11,765 nt of DNA from positions 1 through 11,765 of the forward strand of contig PNBM01000281.1 of NCBI GenBank assembly GCA_003135995.1, read 5' to 3'. Position numbers and translations under genes: made by a program. Of the stretch, positions 7,231-11,765 are shown piece after piece (position 1 is the first letter of the stretch; each line of letters starts with the position of its first letter). The notes below the pieces were generated by a model that saw only the letters and a program-made list of their open reading frames with translations, was not told where the DNA came from and did not search any database. The stretch is from Ignavibacteriota bacterium (GTDB taxonomy: Bacteria; Bacteroidota; Ignavibacteria; Tepidaquicellales; Tepidaquicellaceae).

Positions 7231-7267
7231 GTTATAATTTTATTTAATATTGAAACCAAGTTGTTTC

Positions 7268-7296
7268 TTAATCCCGTAGGGATTTCCCGCTTATAG
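7268..7296. repeat. CCCGTAGGG hairpin repeat, copy 1
   Basis: AATCCC-GTA-GGGATT (7270-7284) forms a 6-bp stem and is followed by TTCCCGCTTATAG-type sequence shared with copy 2. It lies in the 177-nt spacer between the PAP2 phosphatase gene and lnt. Confidence 0.8.
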
Positions 7297-7316
7297 CTTT
7301 TTTAATGAAATCAAGT

Positions 7317-7345
7317 TTAATCCCGTAGGGATTTTCCGTTTATAG
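7317..7345. repeat. CCCGTAGGG hairpin repeat, copy 2
   Basis: The block matches copy 1 at all but two of 29 positions, with the same stem AATCCC-GTA-GGGATT (7319-7333) and the same downstream TTTATAG-like tail. Spacing from copy 1 is 49 nt. Confidence 0.8.
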
Positions 7346-7364
7346 GATTATGATTCTCTACTAA

Positions 7365-7390
7365 TCAAACCCCGTAGGGGTTTCCCGTTC
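7365..7390. repeat. CCCGTAGGG hairpin repeat, copy 3 (compensated stem)
   Basis: AAACCCC-GTA-GGGGTTT (7367-7383) has a 7-bp stem and is followed by the same TCCCGTT-type tail. Relative to copies 1 and 2 the stem pair T-A has become C-G on both sides, keeping the pairing. It ends about 20 nt from the stop codon of the PAP2 gene. Confidence 0.8.
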
Positions 7391-7407
7391 AATTACAATT
7401 AAAAAAC

Positions 7408-7956
7408 TCACAATATCTTTAATTTCTTATTCACCGCTTTCCATATCTCGATTACTATCCATCCGATTATCAAACCGATTATCATTCCCCCAAAAATATC
7501 AAACGGATAATGTACTCCGCAGAACACACGCGAAAGCGCCATCAGAGAGGCACCAACATACAACCCGTATTTTACCTTCGGATAGAAATAAGTAAAAAAG
7601 TAAGCACCCGCAAAATTATTTACTGCATGTGATGAGGGGAAAGAGAAAGAATTCGTACAACCAACAAGCAAATGCACATTCGGTAATGTATTGCAGGGTC
7701 TTATTCTCTGAACGAAATTTTTTATTAAATTACTGCTTGCCTGATCACTGATTAATACGAGCAGCAACACAAGCAGTGCTGCAACTCTGCCTCTTCTGCC
7801 ACCTGCTATCATCAGGTAAAGCCACATTATTGCATAAAACACATACCAGTGGTCTTCAACGGTTATGAACGGAAAAAATTTATCCGTAACAGGATTTGCA
7901 AGTGTTACGTTAATAAAATAAAAGATTTTTTCGTCGAGTGCCTGTAATATATTCAA
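7408..7956 (-). CDS. PAP2-family membrane lipid phosphatase
   Basis: The 182-residue membrane protein carries all three phosphatase motifs of the PAP2 superfamily: K79-x6-R86-P87 (KNFVQRIRP), P107-S-S-H110 (FPSSHAVN) and S142-R143-x5-H149-x3-D153 (SRVFCGVHYPFD). His110 and His149 are the expected nucleophile/acid pair. Hydrophobic helices surround the motifs. Bacterial members dephosphorylate undecaprenyl pyrophosphate or phosphatidic acid/PGP; the substrate cannot be decided here. The start is a TTG directly after an in-frame TAA, and the next ATG is much later, so TTG is the sensible choice; the opening MNILQALDEKIFYFIN is typical for the family. It lies 40 nt downstream of ispF on the same strand, so cotranscription is likely. 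Confidence 0.9.
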   Translation of the reverse strand: MNILQALDEKIFYFINVTLANPVTDKFFPFITVEDHWYVFYAIMWLYLMIAGGRRGRVAALLVLLLVLISDQASSNLIKNFVQRIRPCNTLPNVHLLVGCTNSFSFPSSHAVNNFAGAYFFTYFYPKVKYGLYVGASLMALSRVFCGVHYPFDIFGGMIIGLIIGWIVIEIWKAVNKKLKIL

Positions 7957-7996
7957 TTAATTAATTTATTATTATTAAAAATTGTACCGGGCTAAA

Positions 7997-8476
7997 TCAT
8001 TTATAAAGAATTGCAACGCAAGTCGCTTCACAGCCCTCCTTCTTCCCTACAAATCCCAGACCTTCCGCAGTTGTTGCTTTGATGGAAATATTTTTTGATT
8101 TAATAACAGAAGAAATGTTTTTTTTCATTTCATCTATAAATTTAAAAATTTTCGGTTCTTCGAGTGACAGCATACAATCTATATTTCCGACTTTAAATTT
8201 TTTCTTCGAGATTAATTTATAAGTTTCTTTAAGTAATATTAAACTCGATATATCTTTGAATCTTGAATCCGTATTCGGAAATTGATGTCCTATGTCTTCA
8301 AATCCCGCAGCCCCGAGCAAAGCATCACAAACCGAATGCAGTAAAACATCGGCATCGGAATGTCCGGTCAAGCCGACCTTATGAGGAATTTCAACTCCGC
8401 CTAAAACTAATTTTCTGCTTTTTGCGAATCTATGGACGTCATATCCATATCCTACTCTGAAATCACACGTCACCAT
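7997..8476 (-). CDS. ispF: 2-C-methyl-D-erythritol 2,4-cyclodiphosphate synthase
   Basis: IspF cyclises CDP-methylerythritol 2-phosphate to MEcPP with release of CMP, in the non-mevalonate isoprenoid pathway; it works as a trimer in the cytoplasm. The 159-residue length is typical. Zinc ligands Asp13 and His15 (GYDVHRF) and His47 (GHSDADVLLH) are present, as are DIGHQFPNTD, KATTAEGLGF (Glu138) and the C-terminal EGCEATCVAIL. Small departures are H-Q for the usual K-H in DIGKHFP, and TTA for the usual TTT/TTS before the conserved Glu. It is not fused to IspD. ATG at 8476 gives a short five-residue lead before the usual RVGxGYDVH. A GGGA lies about 15 nt upstream, too far for a good Shine-Dalgarno. 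It is probably the first gene of the ispF-PAP2-lnt unit, after a 254-nt spacer. Confidence 0.96.
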   Translation of the reverse strand: MVTCDFRVGYGYDVHRFAKSRKLVLGGVEIPHKVGLTGHSDADVLLHSVCDALLGAAGFEDIGHQFPNTDSRFKDISSLILLKETYKLISKKKFKVGNIDCMLSLEEPKIFKFIDEMKKNISSVIKSKNISIKATTAEGLGFVGKKEGCEATCVAILYK

Positions 8477-8641
8477 TTATCAAATAATTATCCCGTTTAA
8501 AAAATAAACATATTATTTTTAAATAATTAAAACAATCCGAAAGAACGAATTTGAAAATTCAAAAGTTAGAAAATTGAAAAAACAGAAAATGGAAAATAGG
8601 AAATTGGTAAAAACGTAATATTACTATAAAATACGTTGCAG

Positions 8642-8675
8642 ATACTAAATACTGTATTCAAAATACCAAATACTG
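8642..8675. repeat. Direct repeat ATACTAAATACTG / ATACCAAATACTG
   Basis: Two 13-nt copies (8642-8654 and 8663-8675) differ at one position and start 21 nt apart. Related pieces (TACTGATACTACT) continue to 8682, giving the impression of a decayed repeat array. Confidence 0.55.
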
Positions 8676-8704
8676 ATACTACTTCTGACTTCTAAATGCT
8701 CTTA

Positions 8705-8730
8705 ATTGTACATTGTACATTGAACATTGA
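8705..8730. repeat. 7-bp tandem repeat (ATTGTAC), 3.7 copies
   Basis: ATTGTAC, ATTGTAC, ATTGAAC and a partial ATTGA run head to tail and abut the stop codon of hydA. Overlapping TGTACA palindromes arise from the unit. No function can be assigned. Confidence 0.7.
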
Positions 8731-10647
8731 TTAAGCTATAAATTTCCCTCTCTTAGTATAATGCGTGTGCAATAACTTATGAGATAAATGACCGCATGGT
8801 CCGTCTGTGAAGAACTTTTCATAAATCATCTTTACGTATGGATTATTATGCGATTTCCTTAGTTCAAGTGAATCGTCTTCTGCATAAATAGCTTCTGCAC
8901 GTTTCGCTCTGATTTCAGGTGTAGTCGGAATCGGCTGACCGCCGCCGCCGATACATCCACCCGGACAAGCCATGAATTCTATAAAGTGACATTCACTGAA
9001 TTTTCCGCCTGCTTTTATATCTTCCATAATTTTTTTAGCGTTTGCCGTACCGTGTGCAATTGCAACTTTTAATGTCGCGCCCTTTAAGAAATCCCAGCTT
9101 GGTACTAACGGTTTCAAAATTTCCGGAACCGGACCAACTGCTGTTATAGGAAGCTCTACATATTTCACTCCTTCGAATCCACGTACAGGAATTATGTCTG
9201 CATGTGCAAAAATATCTTCAACTTTATTACCTGTTACAAATTCAATTACGGACCTTAAAGCTGCTTCCATAACTCCGCCTGTTGCGCCGAATATCAAACC
9301 TGCGCCTGATGCATCTCCGAACGGACTATCGAAATGTGATTTAGGCATTTCAGGTAAAAATATTCCAGCTTCTTTAATCATCTTTCCGAGTTCGCGAGTC
9401 GTCAAACCGAAATCTACATCTTTATATCCCGATGAATCCATTTCCGGCCTGTTGCATTCAAATTTCTTTGCTGAACACGGCATAACTGCAACCGATATAA
9501 TATCCTTCGGGTCTATGTTAGCTTGTTTTGCATAAAAAGTTTTTATGATTGAACCGAACATCTGCTGCGGTGATTTTGCAGAAGACATGTGTCCGAGATA
9601 TTCAGGATAAAAATGTTCAATATACTTTACCCAACCCGGTGAACAGGATGTAAACTGTGGTAATTTTACCGATGTGTCTTTATCAACTAATGCTTTCTTT
9701 AATCTTATAATTAATTCAGTGCCTTCTTCCATGATAGTAAGGTCAGCAGTGAAATTAGTATCGAATACTTTATCAAATCCGATTCTTCTAAGCGCTGTGT
9801 TCATTTCACCTGTCATCGAATGTCCTGCTTCCAGTCCGAAAAGCTCGCCAATAGCGGCTCTTGGAGATGGTGCTGTCTGAATTACAACGTGTTTCTTCGG
9901 ATCATCGATTGCTGCCCAGATTTCATCTGACGGGTCATTCGCATGTAAAGCTGCAGTCGGGCAACGGTTTATACATTGACCGCAATTAATGCAAATCACA
10001 TCCGCGAGAGGTTTTTCAAAAAATGTACTGATATGAGTTTTATCTCCTCTGTCAATTGCTTCGAGCACTCCAACTTCCTGTAAATCAATACAAGTTCTCA
10101 CGCACCTTTTGCAAAGCACGCATTTACTCATATCACGAATCACGGAATAAGAGGATTTATCCATTTCATATTTTGGTTTATCAACGTGACCGAATGTATA
10201 TCCATCAACTCCGTATTCATCAGCTAAAGTCTGCAATTCGCAATTTCCGTTTCTTATGCACGAATAACATTCACCATAATGTTCGCTGAGCATCAAATCG
10301 ATTACATGCCTTCTTGCTTTTCTTACAAGTGAGGTCGAGGTTTTAATTTTCAGCGGAGAAGTTATCGGGAATGCACAGGCGGCTTGAAGAGTTTTGAATC
10401 CTTCAACTTCCACAACGCAAACGCGGCAAACACCCGCAACACATAAATCATCGTGATGACATAAAGTCGGAATATGAATTTTATTTGAGCGGCACGCTTC
10501 TAAAATTGTAGTCCCTAATGGAACGGAAATTTTATCTCCGTTAATTTCAACCGATACGGTTCCGCCTATTGTGTTAAGGTCTGTTGGTTTTTCTACTTTG
10601 AATTCCTGCTGACTTACAGGGGCTCTTGAAGTTTTTTCTTTATTCAT
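8731..10647 (-). CDS. hydA: [FeFe] hydrogenase catalytic subunit, NAD(H)-linked type
   Basis: The 638-residue enzyme interconverts H2 with protons and electrons. In order: a plant-type [2Fe-2S] domain (C63, C74, C77, C91), a His-Cys [4Fe-4S] site (H123, C127, C130, C136), two [4Fe-4S] ferredoxin motifs (C176/C179/C182/C186 and C219/C222/C225/C229), then the H-cluster domain. Its signatures are L1 TSCSPGW (333-339), L2 MPCSAKKFE (389-397) and L3 FMACPGGCIGGGGQP (C561, C565). L1 has Ser where TSCCPxW is usual. The protein ends with the small-subunit-like HTHY segment, without the extra C-terminal [2Fe-2S] domain of Thermotoga-type HydA. About 28 extra residues precede the first ferredoxin domain. 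ATG overlaps the hydB stop by 4 nt (ATGA) and has a GGAG at 7 nt. It probably forms a soluble complex with HydB and a NuoE-like subunit; maturation genes are not in the window. Confidence 0.95.
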   Translation of the reverse strand: MNKEKTSRAPVSQQEFKVEKPTDLNTIGGTVSVEINGDKISVPLGTTILEACRSNKIHIPTLCHHDDLCVAGVCRVCVVEVEGFKTLQAACAFPITSPLKIKTSTSLVRKARRHVIDLMLSEHYGECYSCIRNGNCELQTLADEYGVDGYTFGHVDKPKYEMDKSSYSVIRDMSKCVLCKRCVRTCIDLQEVGVLEAIDRGDKTHISTFFEKPLADVICINCGQCINRCPTAALHANDPSDEIWAAIDDPKKHVVIQTAPSPRAAIGELFGLEAGHSMTGEMNTALRRIGFDKVFDTNFTADLTIMEEGTELIIRLKKALVDKDTSVKLPQFTSCSPGWVKYIEHFYPEYLGHMSSAKSPQQMFGSIIKTFYAKQANIDPKDIISVAVMPCSAKKFECNRPEMDSSGYKDVDFGLTTRELGKMIKEAGIFLPEMPKSHFDSPFGDASGAGLIFGATGGVMEAALRSVIEFVTGNKVEDIFAHADIIPVRGFEGVKYVELPITAVGPVPEILKPLVPSWDFLKGATLKVAIAHGTANAKKIMEDIKAGGKFSECHFIEFMACPGGCIGGGGQPIPTTPEIRAKRAEAIYAEDDSLELRKSHNNPYVKMIYEKFFTDGPCGHLSHKLLHTHYTKRGKFIA

Positions 10648-11765
10648 ATAGTAACTCCGTTTCCGCTTTTGTTTAATATTTCATCTTTAAAATTTTCTAA
10701 AATGCTTATAAATGGGTTTGGACTGGATTGACCAAGACCGCATTTGGAAGCAACCTGCATTGTTTTGCCTAAATCTTTTAACTTATTAATATATTCAAAT
10801 GTGAATTCACCGTTTTCAATCATCTCTACTCCTCTGAGCAATTTTTCATTACCTATTCTGCAGGGTGTGCATTGTCCGCAGGATTCTTCTACGAAGAACT
10901 CCATGAAATTCTTAAGAACATGCAGCATGCTGCGTTTGTTGTTGAATATCATAATCGAGCCGCCTGTACCAACATCTTCATAAGCAAGTGTTCTGTTGAA
11001 CTGTGATTCAGGAAGACAAACGCCTGATGCACCGCCGATTTGCACGGCTTTGGTATTTTCGGCTTTAACAAGTTTTAATACTTCTTTAATAGTGGTTCCC
11101 CAGGGAAGTTCATATACGCCGGGTTTGCCGCAATCTCCTGAAACGGAAAATAACTTTGAACCGCTGGATTTATCTGTTCCGAATTTTGAAAACCAATCAC
11201 TGCCCTTTATTAATATATGCGGTACTGATGCTAATGTTTCTACATTATTGACCGATGTCGGTCTGCCGTTGTAACCTGTATTTACAGGGTATGGAGGTCT
11301 GTTCCTTGATTCACCCCGGTTAACTTCGAGTGATTCAATCAAAGCTGTTTCTTCACCACATACATACGCTCCTGCGCCAAGCATTATTCTGATATCAAAA
11401 TTAAAATCTTTATGACCGAGAATATTTTTCCCGAGCAAATTATCTTCTCTCATTTGTTCGAGATATGTTTCCAGAGACTTCAGCATATATTCATACTCAC
11501 CTCTCAGGTAAACTATACCTTCTTTTGCACCAATCGTATATCCGCCGATTACCATTCCATCGAATACTAATTCAGGATATTCAAGAAGCAAAACCCTGTC
11601 TTTAAATGTGCCGGGTTCGCCTTCATCTGCATTACAAACTAAAAACTTTTCTTCAGCAGTTGCAGCAGCCGTAAGCATCCATTTTGTTGCTGTCGGGAAT
11701 CCTGCGCCGCCTCTGCCTTTTAAACCGGAATTCTTTACTTCAAACAGAATATCTTCCCTGCTGAG
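10644..11765 (-). CDS. hydB: NuoF-like NADH-binding hydrogenase subunit, 5' end beyond window
   Basis: The last 373 residues are in the window; the frame is open to the right edge, so the first internal ATG at 11678 is not the start. Visible motifs are the FMN/NAD(H) glycine-rich GRGGAGFPTATKW at the edge, CNADEGEPGTFKDR, GAGAYVCGEETALIESLE, a SLBB-like region, and the [4Fe-4S] site CGQCTPC plus a later Cys (C267, C270, C273, C313 counted from that ATG). The subunit should pass electrons between NAD(H) and HydA. It ends about 30 residues after the last cluster cysteine, so it lacks the C-terminal two-[4Fe-4S] ferredoxin domain of Thermotoga-type HydB and ends like NuoF. A 4-nt overlap with hydA shows translational coupling and argues against a complex I nuoF. 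Any N-terminal [2Fe-2S] domain lies outside the window. Confidence 0.93.
   Translation of the reverse strand, partial: LSREDILFEVKNSGLKGRGGAGFPTATKWMLTAAATAEEKFLVCNADEGEPGTFKDRVLLLEYPELVFDGMVIGGYTIGAKEGIVYLRGEYEYMLKSLETYLEQMREDNLLGKNILGHKDFNFDIRIMLGAGAYVCGEETALIESLEVNRGESRNRPPYPVNTGYNGRPTSVNNVETLASVPHILIKGSDWFSKFGTDKSSGSKLFSVSGDCGKPGVYELPWGTTIKEVLKLVKAENTKAVQIGGASGVCLPESQFNRTLAYEDVGTGGSIMIFNNKRSMLHVLKNFMEFFVEESCGQCTPCRIGNEKLLRGVEMIENGEFTFEYINKLKDLGKTMQVASKCGLGQSSPNPFISILENFKDEILNKSGNGVTI
10655..10659 (-). promoter_or_regulatory. Shine-Dalgarno of hydA (CGGAG)
   Basis: CGGAG ends 7 nt before the hydA ATG, inside the 3' end of hydB. It stands out because most other starts in the window have no recognisable Shine-Dalgarno, and it fixes the hydA start. 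Confidence 0.65.

Larger units (their letters stand above)
8477..8730. other. Gene-free spacer of decayed short repeats
   Basis: No credible coding frame or RNA gene is seen. About 8545-8610 is an A-rich run of degenerate GAAAATTGAAAA-like units. A perfect 10-bp palindrome GTAATATTAC lies at 8615-8624 within wider arms AACGTA (8612-8617) and TACGTT (8632-8637). Two near-identical 13-mers follow at 8642-8654 and 8663-8675. A 7-bp tandem repeat closes the spacer. It must hold the 3' end of hydA and the promoter of ispF, but I cannot place either firmly. Confidence 0.6.

Noticed and set aside
7268..7390. Short CRISPR array
   Set aside because: Repeats are palindromic cores of about 15-29 nt with unequal spacing and a diverged third copy, there are only three, and no cas gene is near.
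8494..8530. Possible promoter of ispF on the - strand (TTGTTT about 17 nt before TATGTT)
   Set aside because: Both boxes match weakly in a very AT-rich stretch, so chance cannot be excluded.
9194..10289. Open frames on the + strand opposite hydA
   Set aside because: They are short, lack recognisable domains and lie antisense to a fully conserved gene.
10644..11765. nuoF of respiratory complex I
   Set aside because: Its stop overlaps the start of the hydrogenase catalytic subunit and no nuo gene is visible, so a hydrogenase subunit fits better.

Overview
The window is AT-rich and gene-dense. It suggests a Gram-negative, low-GC bacterium of the Bacteroidota/Chlorobi/Ignavibacteriota (FCB) group. 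The reasons are an apolipoprotein N-acyltransferase (so an outer membrane with lipoproteins), SPOR-domain proteins with HU-like heads of a kind I associate with this group, mostly absent Shine-Dalgarno sequences, and an [FeFe] hydrogenase with a NuoF-like partner, which implies an anaerobic or fermentative lifestyle. The phylum assignment is inference; no rRNA or tRNA is present.

Left part, + strand (213-5476): a tight four-gene operon with gaps of 2 nt, 2 nt and an 8-nt overlap. It encodes a TPR - acidic linker - membrane helix - SPOR protein, a free methionine-(R)-sulfoxide reductase (GAF fold, all three key cysteines present), a small HU/IHF-like protein, and an 839-residue protein with an HU/IHF-like head, about 600 acidic residues, one membrane helix and a C-terminal SPOR domain. 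The first and last proteins share their membrane/periplasmic half but carry different cytoplasmic heads, one for proteins (TPR) and one apparently for DNA (HU fold). The simplest reading is a device that joins the nucleoid and cytoplasmic partners to peptidoglycan at the division site. This is the most interesting system in the window. Two copies of one palindromic element (84-111 and 5524-5551) flank the operon.

Middle, - strand (5593-8476): transcribed right to left, ispF (isoprenoid precursor synthesis), a PAP2-family lipid phosphatase, and lnt (lipoprotein acylation). Together they are envelope and isoprenoid housekeeping. The lnt reading frame continues upstream of its first ATG/GTG/TTG codon and its natural N-terminus appears to begin at an ATC codon. 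Three copies of a CCCGTAGGG hairpin lie between the phosphatase gene and lnt.

Spacer 8477-8730: no gene, but several kinds of decayed short repeats.

Right part, - strand (8731-11765): hydB (NuoF-like, 5' end beyond the window) and hydA (group A [FeFe] hydrogenase catalytic subunit) overlap by 4 nt. They are two subunits of an NAD(H)-linked hydrogenase. A NuoE-like third subunit would be expected beyond the right edge. Both subunits lack the C-terminal Fe-S extensions seen in the Thermotoga-type bifurcating enzyme.
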